Source: an uncultured Holophagaceae bacterium
Lineage (GTDB): Bacteria; Acidobacteriota; Holophagae; Holophagales; Holophagaceae
Direction of reading: 5' to 3'
Assembly: GCA_903913215.1 (NCBI GenBank)
Contig: CAIWKE010000026.1
Coordinates: forward strand, 34,975 to 98,974
Length of the DNA stretch: 64,000 nucleotides
The notes below the pieces were generated by a model. It was not told the DNA's origin. It was given only the letters and a program-made list of their open reading frames with translations, and searched no databases. Positions within the stretch are counted from its first letter, which is position 1; every line of letters begins with the position of its first letter. Both the position numbers and the translations under genes were made by a program. This document shows, in pieces, positions 18,369 through 25,959 of the stretch.

Positions 18369-19097
18369 TCAGCCGATGACTCCGCTGCGGGAAGGGGCGG
18401 GACGGCGGCGGCGAAGCACCCGCTTGGGGGGCGCCGGGGCCGCTTCTTTACGGGGCCGACCAGGACCACGCTTGGGCGGGGCCTCCTTGGGCTTCACGGC
18501 CTTGCGGACCTTGACCTTCTTCTCCTTCTTGACGCGCTCCCGGCGGACCAGGGCCGCGGCGGCCCGACCGGTGACCACGACGCGGGAACCGTCCTTCAAT
18601 TTCTTGACCTTGGAGCCGGGCTTGCGGCCGCGCTTCAGGCTCATGGCGAGGGGGGCCTCGTCTAGCAACTCCCGTTCGAGTTGGGCCTGCAGGGCCATCA
18701 TCTCGCCGCGGTCAGTCTCGTGGTCGTGCCCGCAGAGGTGCAGGAAGCCGTGGATGACCAAGGTCTCCACCTCGCGTCGGCGACTCACGGCGAACTTCTT
18801 GGCCATTTTGTCCGCCATGGGCAGACTGATCACGATGTCACCCAAGTGGGGGAAGGCCCCCTTCTCGGTGCTGGAAGGAAAGCTTAGGACGTCGGTCGTG
18901 ATGTTTTTTCCGCGATGCTCCCGATTGAGTTTTCTCATGCCGCGATCGTCGACATAAGTCACGGACATGCCGAGTGCGCTCGGGGCCAATCGATCCCTGA
19001 GGTCATGCAGCAGTTTCCCTAGGGAGGTGTCACCAGGGCCCCGCATTTTGCTTCGGCTGGACCAATCAATCGTGAAAGGAGTCTTCGTCTGAGTCAT
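18369..19097 (-). CDS. ybeY: Endoribonuclease YbeY with a long basic C-terminal tail
   Basis: YbeY is a zinc metalloprotein in 16S rRNA maturation and ribosome quality control. Residues 1-150 hold the domain: NREHRGKNITTDVLSFP, then the metal motif with His116, His120 and His126 in HGFLHLCGHDHETD. The remaining 90 residues are unusual, Lys/Arg/Pro/Ala-rich with two AT-hook-like cores (KRGRKPG near 155 and KRGPGRPRK near 209). Most YbeY proteins end near residue 155. AAGGAG lies six bases before the ATG. The tail may bind rRNA or DNA. Confidence 0.93.
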   Translation of the reverse strand: MTQTKTPFTIDWSSRSKMRGPGDTSLGKLLHDLRDRLAPSALGMSVTYVDDRGMRKLNREHRGKNITTDVLSFPSSTEKGAFPHLGDIVISLPMADKMAKKFAVSRRREVETLVIHGFLHLCGHDHETDRGEMMALQAQLERELLDEAPLAMSLKRGRKPGSKVKKLKDGSRVVVTGRAAAALVRRERVKKEKKVKVRKAVKPKEAPPKRGPGRPRKEAAPAPPKRVLRRRRPAPSRSGVIG

Positions 19098-19133
19098 GGT
19101 TCGCTCCTTACAAGATCTACCAAAGGGAGCTCC

Positions 19134-19290
19134 CTGGGATGGATTTTGTATTGTTCAATGCTTCATCAATTCTAGGGACCAATAATTGATCCATGTTTTC
19201 AGTTGATAATTAGAACACCAATTCATGGTTACATCATTAATAATGTTCAAAATATTGAAAACAATAATAGATACTACTGAATAAAGGAAA
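19134..19290. promoter_or_regulatory. A+T-rich divergent control region with palindromes
   Basis: This stretch between ybeY and rsmG is sharply A+T-rich compared with everything around it. ATCAATT (19165-19171) is mirrored by AATTGAT (19184-19190). TTCAA (19246-19250) is mirrored by TTGAA (19255-19259) around AATA. Several -10-like boxes occur, too many to choose one. Promoters for both genes probably lie here. Confidence 0.45.
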
Positions 19291-19297
19291 ATAAACC

Positions 19298-19906
19298 ATG
19301 ACCCCGGATCCCTGGCATCCTGGAGCCATGGATCCTCGCCTACCCAAAGAACTGGCCGCCCCGCTGGGTCGGTACCTGGTCCTCCTCGAACGCTGGAATC
19401 GAACCCACGCCTTGACGGCTCTTCCTGCCTCGGAGCGGAAAGAGGAGTTGTTGTTGGATGCAGCCGCCCTGCTGCCCTTCCTGGCCGACCTGCCCCCTGG
19501 CTCCCGTGTGGTGGATCTGGGCACGGGCATGGGCTCGCCTGCGGTGGTCCTGGCCCTGGCCCGGCCTGACCTGGAGGTGCTGGGGGTGGATTCGGCCGCG
19601 AAGAAGCTGGCCTTCCTGCGGCAGGCAGTCATGGAACTGCCGGTTCCCAACCTGAAGGCTGTGCAGGGACGCCTGGAGGACCTGCCCTCTCTGCAGGCTG
19701 ACTGGGGCACCGCCAAGGCCCTGGGCTCCCTGAGCCAACTCACGGCCTGGTGGAGCCGACACGGTAAGCCTGGGGCACCTTTCTTCGCACTGAAAAGCCG
19801 AGACTGGGCCGCGGAAGCCCTCCCTGTTGGCTGGCAGGCCACCCCTCATCCCTACTCCCTGCCCACCCGTGGAGACCGGGTCGTGCTGGAACTCCGCGCA
19901 GAATGA
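19298..19906 (+). CDS. rsmG: 16S rRNA (guanine-527 N7) methyltransferase
   Basis: A 202-residue SAM-dependent enzyme that methylates G527 of 16S rRNA. The GidB/RsmG pattern is clear: YLVLLERWNRTHALTAL, then the SAM motif VVDLGTGMGSPAVVLALARP, VLGVDSAAKKLAFLR and the late LPTRGDRVV. AAAGGA lies nine bases before the ATG. It stands alone, without gidA. It is convergent with the LysM gene. Confidence 0.92.
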   Translation: MTPDPWHPGAMDPRLPKELAAPLGRYLVLLERWNRTHALTALPASERKEELLLDAAALLPFLADLPPGSRVVDLGTGMGSPAVVLALARPDLEVLGVDSAAKKLAFLRQAVMELPVPNLKAVQGRLEDLPSLQADWGTAKALGSLSQLTAWWSRHGKPGAPFFALKSRDWAAEALPVGWQATPHPYSLPTRGDRVVLELRAE

Positions 19907-19949
19907 CCAGGGCCCCTGTCTGGGGGCCTTGGCAGCGGTTTGGGCAGGC

Positions 19950-21122
19950 TCAGCGGGTGATGGTATCGCCGGTGACGATCTCTTCGCTGGCGCGGAGGAT
20001 GCGGCAGGTGGCGGTACGGGCATCGGCCCGGACCACGAGCACTTGGCCGATGTAGTGGGCGAAGGTATCCTTGGCGGGCTTCTTGGCTCCGTCAGCCCCG
20101 ATGGAGAAGGACCTGACGCGGGTGGAGAGCAGGACGTCACCTACCTTGAGGCCATCGTTGGCGCCGCGATCGATGATGATCATGTCGCCGGTGGCCGCAT
20201 GCACCTTGGAATCCCGGGCGTAGATGACCACTGCCGCCGTGGGGGCGACCTGGATCGGCTCGGTGATATCAGTACGGAGGGTCATGGGGATGCTGGCAGG
20301 TTCTGTGAACTTCACGAGGTGGTTGCCCACTTCCACAGTCTCCAGGCAGCGCTCGATGATGGCCACGGAACTCTTGGCCTGGGCCGTGATGACCCGGACC
20401 ACGCCGGTCTGCTGAAGGACATCACCCATTTTCTGCTTGGGGTTGGTGGGGTGGACCAGCATCTGCTTGACGGACTTCAGAACCAGGAAGCGATCGCCCG
20501 CCTTGATGCCCTGGTCCACACCCCCGTTCACGTAGACCGTCTCGCCCTCGGCGAGATACTGGCGATCATCCCGCTTGTTGGCGGTGATGGTGAAGGCGCC
20601 GTTGGTCTTGAAATAGGACTCTGCACCCGTGGGCGCCATGAAAGGCAACTGGATGAAGTCCTGGAACGCGAAACCCATTTCGGGCCGACGCATGGCACTG
20701 GGGTCAGCCTTGCGGGCCTGGTCGGGGGGCAGGTCGGCGATGGCCTCCGGCAGGGAACCGGCGTTGGCCACGCCCCGGGCCAAGTCGATGACCAGCGGAT
20801 CCCCGGGATAGATCCAATGGGGATCCTTCACCCACTGGTTCAGTTCCCAGATCTGGGGCCAGGCGTAGGGATTTCCGAGGTACTTCCCAGAAAGATCCCA
20901 GAGGGTGTCGCCCTTCTCCACGGTATGGGTTCGGGACCCCTCAGGCAGCTTCAGATCCTTCGGATAGTCCCACTTTGACTTGTGGGCTTCCACCTGGGGA
21001 GCAGGCTGGACGGTCTCCTGGGCCCGCAGGACTGGAAGCGCCAATGCCATGGCTGCCAAGAGGCCCGGGGCGGCCACAAGGGCGCGCATCCGGCCGACAT
21101 GCAGGCGAGTGGGCAGGTGCAT
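19950..21122 (-). CDS. Secreted LysM-domain protein
   Basis: A 390-residue exported protein. After a signal peptide (to about residue 35) comes one LysM domain, about residues 63-113 (THTVEKGDTLWDLSGKYLGN, PQIWELNQWVKDPHWIYPG), which binds peptidoglycan glycan. The rest has repeated strand-rich stretches with GDRFLVLKS, VGDVLLSTRVR and GDTITR, resembling FlgT- or LPS-assembly-style beta modules, but I cannot name the domain. It is the last gene of a minus-strand trio after the PfkB kinase. Confidence 0.82.
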   Translation of the reverse strand: MHLPTRLHVGRMRALVAAPGLLAAMALALPVLRAQETVQPAPQVEAHKSKWDYPKDLKLPEGSRTHTVEKGDTLWDLSGKYLGNPYAWPQIWELNQWVKDPHWIYPGDPLVIDLARGVANAGSLPEAIADLPPDQARKADPSAMRRPEMGFAFQDFIQLPFMAPTGAESYFKTNGAFTITANKRDDRQYLAEGETVYVNGGVDQGIKAGDRFLVLKSVKQMLVHPTNPKQKMGDVLQQTGVVRVITAQAKSSVAIIERCLETVEVGNHLVKFTEPASIPMTLRTDITEPIQVAPTAAVVIYARDSKVHAATGDMIIIDRGANDGLKVGDVLLSTRVRSFSIGADGAKKPAKDTFAHYIGQVLVVRADARTATCRILRASEEIVTGDTITR

Positions 21123-21153
21123 CAGGTACCCCCGTATGAATTAATAGTGCCGA

Positions 21154-22065
21154 TTATAGGTCTTCGACGCGGATCATATCTGAAAATAATGACAATCGGT
21201 TGCGGACTTCGTCCTGCGAGATTTGCTCCAACCGCTCGGTGGAGAACTCCTCCACCGTAAAGCTGGCCATGACGGATCCCACCAGGGTGGCGTGCTTGAG
21301 GGCCGTGACGTCGATGCGCTCCACCCAGGCCAGGTAGCCCAGGAACCCGCCAGCGAAGGTATCGCCGGCCCCGGTTGGGTCGAAGACGTTCTCCAGGGGA
21401 TAGGCCGGGGCGGCGAAGAATCCCTCCGGAGTGAAGAGGGCCACGCCGTATTCCCCCCGCTTGACCACCAGGATCCGGGGGCCAAGGGCTTGGATCTTGC
21501 GATAGGCCTTGATGAGGCTGTGCTCCTGGGTGAGTTCCCGGACCTCTGCGTCGTTCACCAGGAGGATGTCCACTTCCTTGAGGACCGCTTCCAAGGCCGG
21601 GCGGGCACCTCGGATCCAGTAGTTCATGGTGTCCAGGGCAATCCACTTGGGACGTACGGTCATCTGGCGCACCACATCCAACTGCAGGACCGGATCAATA
21701 TTCCCCAGGAACAGATACGGGGATTCCCGGTAGCTCTCGGGCAGGTCCGGGCGGAAATCTGCGAAGACATTCAGGTCCGTCGCCAGGGTCTTGGCCTCGT
21801 TCAGGTCGTAGCCGTAGGCCCCCTTCCAGTGGAAGCTGAGCCCCTTCACCCGGGACAGGCCTTTCAGGTCGATGGAGCGCCCGTCGAAGACCTTCATCTG
21901 GTCCGGGCCGAAGTCCTCGCCCACCACGGCCACGATGCGCACCGGATGGAAACGGCTGGCGCTCAACGAGAAGTAGGTCGCCGAGCCCCCCAGGGCATGC
22001 TCCCGGGCCCCGAAGGGGGTTTCCAGGTCATCGAAGGCCACACTTCCAATGGCGAGCAGGGTCAT
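21154..22065 (-). CDS. PfkB-family carbohydrate/nucleoside kinase
   Basis: A 303-residue ribokinase-like enzyme. The N-terminal GGSATYFSLSASRF and the C-terminal signature DPTGAGDTFAGGFLGYL with catalytic Asp are diagnostic. VNDAEVREL and VVKRGEYGVALF also fit. The substrate cannot be read from the sequence; adenosine-, inosine- or sugar-kinase activity is possible. GGAG precedes the ATG by ten bases. It sits between the Smr-like gene and the LysM gene. Confidence 0.87.
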   Translation of the reverse strand: MTLLAIGSVAFDDLETPFGAREHALGGSATYFSLSASRFHPVRIVAVVGEDFGPDQMKVFDGRSIDLKGLSRVKGLSFHWKGAYGYDLNEAKTLATDLNVFADFRPDLPESYRESPYLFLGNIDPVLQLDVVRQMTVRPKWIALDTMNYWIRGARPALEAVLKEVDILLVNDAEVRELTQEHSLIKAYRKIQALGPRILVVKRGEYGVALFTPEGFFAAPAYPLENVFDPTGAGDTFAGGFLGYLAWVERIDVTALKHATLVGSVMASFTVEEFSTERLEQISQDEVRNRLSLFSDMIRVEDL

Positions 22066-22087
22066 GTGAATCAGGCTCCAGGCAGGT

Positions 22088-23047
22088 TCAAGATTGGACG
22101 GAAGGCGCCGCGAAGTAGAGCAGCCAGGCCTGGTTCCCGCCCATGGGCACGGGCGCCTGGGCGTACCTAGCCACCATCGGAACCTGACCCGAAGCCATGA
22201 GATTCAGCAGACCTTCGTGCAGCAGGGGGTCCTGGCCAAGAGTCACCTGGAGGCTCCGCCAGCCCAACACCTGGCCATCACCCAGGCGGTCCTGGAGCCG
22301 GTCCAGGGCGTCGGCCAGGGAGTGCCCCCGGAGATCCAGAGTCCCATCCACCTCGATGGCCATGCCAGCCGCCAGCTGGAACCGGGTGGGCGCAGGGGGG
22401 CGGGCAGGGAGGGGCTCCGGTATAGGTTGGGAGATGCGGGGGGCTTCCACCTCCAGGACGGCCGGGGCGGGGGCTGCAGGGGCTGGGGGCTCCGGGAGCG
22501 CGGGGGGCGCTGGGGGTGACGGAAGGGGCTGGACCGGCTGGTCCCTGATGCCCTTGGCCATGGGCTTGAAGCCCCGAAGGCCCTGGATGGCCTCCTGGAA
22601 GGATTCCGGTGCGGGGAGGGGCTCAGGTTCAACCGGGGAAGGGCGGGGAATCTCCACCTCGATGACTGGAGCCGCAGTTGCTTGGGCCGGGGGTTCCGGG
22701 GGCGGCGGCGGGGCTTGGGCCAAGGCTTTGGGCTTGTCCGGCTGGTCCCTGAAGCCCTTGGCCATGGGCTTGAAGCCCCGGAGATCCAGGATGGCCTCCT
22801 GGAAAGATTCCGGGATCGGGCGGGGTTCTTCGGGCGGGGTTGCTGCCTGGGATTCGGTGGCTGCGGGGGCAGGGCGTTTCGGGGTCGGCTTATGGCCCAT
22901 GGCGGAGAGAAACACCGCGTCTTCGTCATCCAGGACCAGAGGCCCCTCGGGTTTCGGGGCCAGTTTGGGTTTGAGCTTCCCGACCGGAGCGCTTTCCTCT
23001 GGGGCGAGCTGCTGTTTGAGTTTTGCCAGGTCCTGCTTCCACGCCAT
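22088..23047 (-). CDS. Smr-like C-terminal domain protein with duplicated Pro-rich modules
   Basis: A 319-residue protein. Residues 80-147 and 148-215 are a tandem duplication: each starts with PESFQEAI, then RGFKPMAKG and RDQP, then a Pro/Ala spacer, and VxEVExPR. The C-terminal 80 residues resemble an Smr nuclease domain (GTLDLRGHSLADALDRLQ), with the late GGNQAWLL strand. The family's DLHG reads DLRG, and the catalytic HGxG loop reads TLGQD, so nuclease activity is doubtful. No signal peptide is present. It is first in the operon with the PfkB kinase and the LysM gene. Confidence 0.6.
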   Translation of the reverse strand: MAWKQDLAKLKQQLAPEESAPVGKLKPKLAPKPEGPLVLDDEDAVFLSAMGHKPTPKRPAPAATESQAATPPEEPRPIPESFQEAILDLRGFKPMAKGFRDQPDKPKALAQAPPPPPEPPAQATAAPVIEVEIPRPSPVEPEPLPAPESFQEAIQGLRGFKPMAKGIRDQPVQPLPSPPAPPALPEPPAPAAPAPAVLEVEAPRISQPIPEPLPARPPAPTRFQLAAGMAIEVDGTLDLRGHSLADALDRLQDRLGDGQVLGWRSLQVTLGQDPLLHEGLLNLMASGQVPMVARYAQAPVPMGGNQAWLLYFAAPSVQS

Positions 23048-23250
23048 GAACTGCCTCGTCCTGTCCAGAGTAGGCCATGCAGGCCCGAGCCCAAAGCCCG
23101 CCGTTGCAATCTCGCCACAGGCCGAGGCAATTCGCCGCAGGAAAGTCCCGCTTCAACCGGGGTAAGAATGCGCCCATCTAAGGAATGACGCCCCTTGGCG
23201 TAACCTGGTACATCCTTCGCACGTAACCTGATCGATCCACTGGAGGTCCC

Positions 23251-23886
23251 ATGCGCCGCGCCGCCACCCTACTCATCCTTCCCCTGCTCCTGGCCTCCGG
23301 CCAGGTCCTACGGGCCCAGAGCCCCCACCTGGGCTTCAGCGTGAACCTGACGATCCCCACCGGGGACTTCGCCAGCAAGACCTACCTGACGACCACGGGG
23401 CACGAGAAAGAGACCTACGATTTAGGGCTAGGTGGCAGCTTCACTGCCAGCTTCCCCGTGGATCGGAACCTAGCCTTCCGCCTGGACCTCAGCGGCTCCT
23501 CCGAGACGGGTGTCAACCGCGCTGCGGGATACTCGGACCTCAACCTCCGCCACTCCCTCTTCAGCGTGGGTGGCGACCTGCAGATCTTCCCCCAGGGCAC
23601 GGCCTTCCGGCACCGGGGGCTCTACTTCGTGGCGGGCCTTTCCGCGGACTTCGAGCAGTTCAGCCGGGGCTATGGCAACGATTACTACTATTACAACAAC
23701 AGCAGCAGCACCAGCAAGAGCCGGCTGGGTGGCAAGGTGGGTATCGGCCACAGCTTTGGCTTCGATGCGGGTCGGAAGTTCACCGTGGAAGCCACCTACC
23801 ATACGACCCTCACATCCAAGGACGTGAACGCTGGCGATCCCCCCAGCACTGACTTCCTGAAGCTGGGCTTCGGCCTCGTCTTCTAA
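23251..23886 (+). CDS. Outer-membrane beta-barrel protein
   Basis: A 211-residue exported protein with signal peptide (residues 1-22) and alternating amphipathic strands (GFSVNLTIPTGDF, LGLGGSFTASFP, GGKVGIGHSFGF). It ends in LKLGFGLVF, where the terminal Phe is the outer-membrane insertion signal. A Tyr/Asn/Ser-rich loop near residues 145-157 is probably surface exposed. It resembles OmpA-like or porin-family small barrels, about eight strands. CTGGAGG precedes the ATG. It is divergent from the Smr-like gene. Confidence 0.75.
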   Translation: MRRAATLLILPLLLASGQVLRAQSPHLGFSVNLTIPTGDFASKTYLTTTGHEKETYDLGLGGSFTASFPVDRNLAFRLDLSGSSETGVNRAAGYSDLNLRHSLFSVGGDLQIFPQGTAFRHRGLYFVAGLSADFEQFSRGYGNDYYYYNNSSSTSKSRLGGKVGIGHSFGFDAGRKFTVEATYHTTLTSKDVNAGDPPSTDFLKLGFGLVF

Positions 23887-23898
23887 TTGGCTGGTTTC

Positions 23899-23936
23899 AA
23901 CAATGAAATGGCCCCGTTCGGGGCCATTTCATTGTT
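23899..23936. terminator. Perfect 17-base hairpin, bidirectional terminator
   Basis: Arms 23899-23915 and 23920-23936 are exact complements with loop GTTC. The A+T-rich outer part (AACAATG/CATTGTT) lets both strands end in a T-rich run. It lies between the convergent barrel and coiled-coil genes. Confidence 0.8.
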
Positions 23937-23948
23937 TGGGGTATCTGA

Positions 23949-24827
23949 TTACTGCGCCTTGGGCGCCGACTTCTTTTTAGTCTTCTTTTTGGGCTTCTCG
24001 GGTTCCTGCTCCTCGGTCTTGCCCAGGAGCCCGTTGACGAGGCGGGGAATTTCCTTGTTGGCGGGGTCCAGCTTCTGGAGGCGCCGGGCATAGGCAAGCC
24101 GGTCCTGCTTGGGACGCGCGTCGTCGGCCTTCACCTGCTCATATTTCTCGGCGACGTACTTGGTCAGGCCGCCGGCTTCAGTGACTTCGGCTTTTTCGGC
24201 AGCCAGGAAGGTCTGCCAGTCCGACACCGCCTTCGTGGTGCTTTCCTTGGCTTGGCGCAGGCGCAGCAGGATGGCTTCGATGTCCTTGAGGGCCCGCTCA
24301 CTGTGGGCGATAGCAGCCTGCTGCTCGTCCATGAAGATCTTCAACTGCTGCTTCAGACGCAGCTGATCCGCGCCGAGGCCGGGGGCCTCTTCCAGCTCCC
24401 GCAGGCGGGGCGCCTGCTTGGCCATGGCCTCGCGGAATTCCTTGAGCTTCTGCTCATGCTCGGCCCGGGTTTTGGCGAGCAGGGGTTCCGCCGTGCTGAG
24501 GTTCTCCTCGGCAGCGGCCTGGGCCTTCTGGAAGTGGGCCACGGCATCTTCCCAGCTGCCTTCGGACACGCAGGCCCTGGCGGCCAGACCGCGCAGGGCT
24601 ACCAGGGCATGCATGTCGTTGTAATCCGAAGGGTTCACGGCCAGACCTTCACGACCAAGCAGGGCCTCCACGCCCTTGCGGACGGTGGGGGCATCGCCGC
24701 GCTCCAGCTGGAGCTCCCAGGGACCCCGAACCTCCTTGAAGCGGTCGGTGAGGCTTTGGGCCCCCAGGCTCGAGGTCCCGGCGGCCAGAGTCAGGGCGCA
24801 GGCGAGGAAGAATCCGAAGCGGGTCAT
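23949..24827 (-). CDS. Exported coiled-coil protein (paralogue of 24863-25876)
   Basis: A 292-residue protein with a signal peptide (residues 1-24), long charged helices (about 95-230) and a basic KPKKKTKKKS tail. Near the end QKLDPANKEIPRLVNGLLG looks like one TPR helix pair. AAAGGAGCGACC precedes the ATG at 24827, which decides the start. It shares layout, size and the late LDP-N motif with the gene immediately upstream. No enzyme motif is seen. A periplasmic structural role is inferred. Confidence 0.7.
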   Translation of the reverse strand: MTRFGFFLACALTLAAGTSSLGAQSLTDRFKEVRGPWELQLERGDAPTVRKGVEALLGREGLAVNPSDYNDMHALVALRGLAARACVSEGSWEDAVAHFQKAQAAAEENLSTAEPLLAKTRAEHEQKLKEFREAMAKQAPRLRELEEAPGLGADQLRLKQQLKIFMDEQQAAIAHSERALKDIEAILLRLRQAKESTTKAVSDWQTFLAAEKAEVTEAGGLTKYVAEKYEQVKADDARPKQDRLAYARRLQKLDPANKEIPRLVNGLLGKTEEQEPEKPKKKTKKKSAPKAQ

Positions 24828-24862
24828 GGTCGCTCCTTTCACGGAGAGGCGGGCGGGAACGA

Positions 24863-25876
24863 CTACTTCTTAGGGGACTTCTTGCCCGACTTGGCTTCCT
24901 TGGCAAAGGGTTCCTTGCCGGCCTTCAGGTTGTCCAGGGCCTTGGTGGCCATGGCGTTGCCGGGGTCCAGCACCAGCAGGCGGTTCAAGAAGGCTGCCTG
25001 GTCCTCGGTGCTGCCCAGCTTGGTGAAGTTCTCGTGGTTGCGGAGTACCGCATCCACCCAGTTCTTCTTGCCGACGATCTTGACCTTCTGCATCACCTGC
25101 TTGGTGTTGAAGGCCGTGATCTCATCGTTCTGCTCGGTGACGACGGTCTTGGCCTTGACCACGGCCTCATCGGCGGCCTTGATCATGCCGTCCATCTCCT
25201 TGGTGTTCTCCCCGAGCATCTTCGCGACCTTGGGGGCCGCATCCAGGTTCTGCTTGTGGACCGGGAGCGAGGCGTTGATCTGGGCCAGGTCCTGCTCATC
25301 CTGCTGGACCTTGGAGCCGCGGGCGTTGAATTCGTCCAATTCCTTCTTGGTCAGCTTGCGCTTGCCGGACTTGACCTCGGCGGAGACCGTGGCGAACTCG
25401 GCCTTGAAGGCCGCGATACCGGCCTCCAACTCCTTCTTCCGGGGCTCATTCTTGGCGATGTAGTCCCGGGATTCCTGGCTGACCTTGGCCCACTGGGCCA
25501 GGATGGGCGCCTGGACCTTGTCCTGGTCGGCCTTGATGGCCCGGGCGTCCGCGGCGCGCTTCTCCTGGACCTCAAGGGCCTTCTCCCAGAGCCCCGCCTC
25601 GGAGGTCACCTTGGCCTGGAGCTTGTAGAGGGACATCAGGCCCTGGGCGTTATCCAGGCTGGCGGACATGGCGGGGCCAGAGCTGACGTCAAAGCCGGGC
25701 CTTTGGGCGGGCATCAGGGCCTGGACCTTGGCCAGGGCCTCCTGGGTCTTGAGTTCCTTGAGCAGCTGGGTGATGCCCGCGAGTTCGGAGTTGAACCGCT
25801 GGGCGAGGTTGGGGGTCGCCGGGGCCTGGGCGACCAGGACCACCGCAGGGAGGAGCAGGAAGGGCATTGCACGCAT
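24863..25876 (-). CDS. Exported coiled-coil protein (paralogue of 23949-24827)
   Basis: A 337-residue protein with a signal peptide (residues 1-18), then long Lys/Glu-rich helices to about residue 270, and a TPR-like end (LLVLDPGNAMATKALDNL) with a basic KSGKKSPKK tail. GGAG lies five bases before the ATG at 25876; a GTG two codons upstream is a less likely start. Arrangement and ending match the next gene, so the two probably arose by duplication and may form a pair. Confidence 0.7.
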   Translation of the reverse strand: MRAMPFLLLPAVVLVAQAPATPNLAQRFNSELAGITQLLKELKTQEALAKVQALMPAQRPGFDVSSGPAMSASLDNAQGLMSLYKLQAKVTSEAGLWEKALEVQEKRAADARAIKADQDKVQAPILAQWAKVSQESRDYIAKNEPRKKELEAGIAAFKAEFATVSAEVKSGKRKLTKKELDEFNARGSKVQQDEQDLAQINASLPVHKQNLDAAPKVAKMLGENTKEMDGMIKAADEAVVKAKTVVTEQNDEITAFNTKQVMQKVKIVGKKNWVDAVLRNHENFTKLGSTEDQAAFLNRLLVLDPGNAMATKALDNLKAGKEPFAKEAKSGKKSPKK

Positions 25877-25959
25877 GAACACTCCAGAAAAAGTCCAGGA
25901 ACCAGGGTAGCGAAAAGGCCGGGTTCAGGGGCCGTCCTTCGGAAAATGTGACGGGTCGG

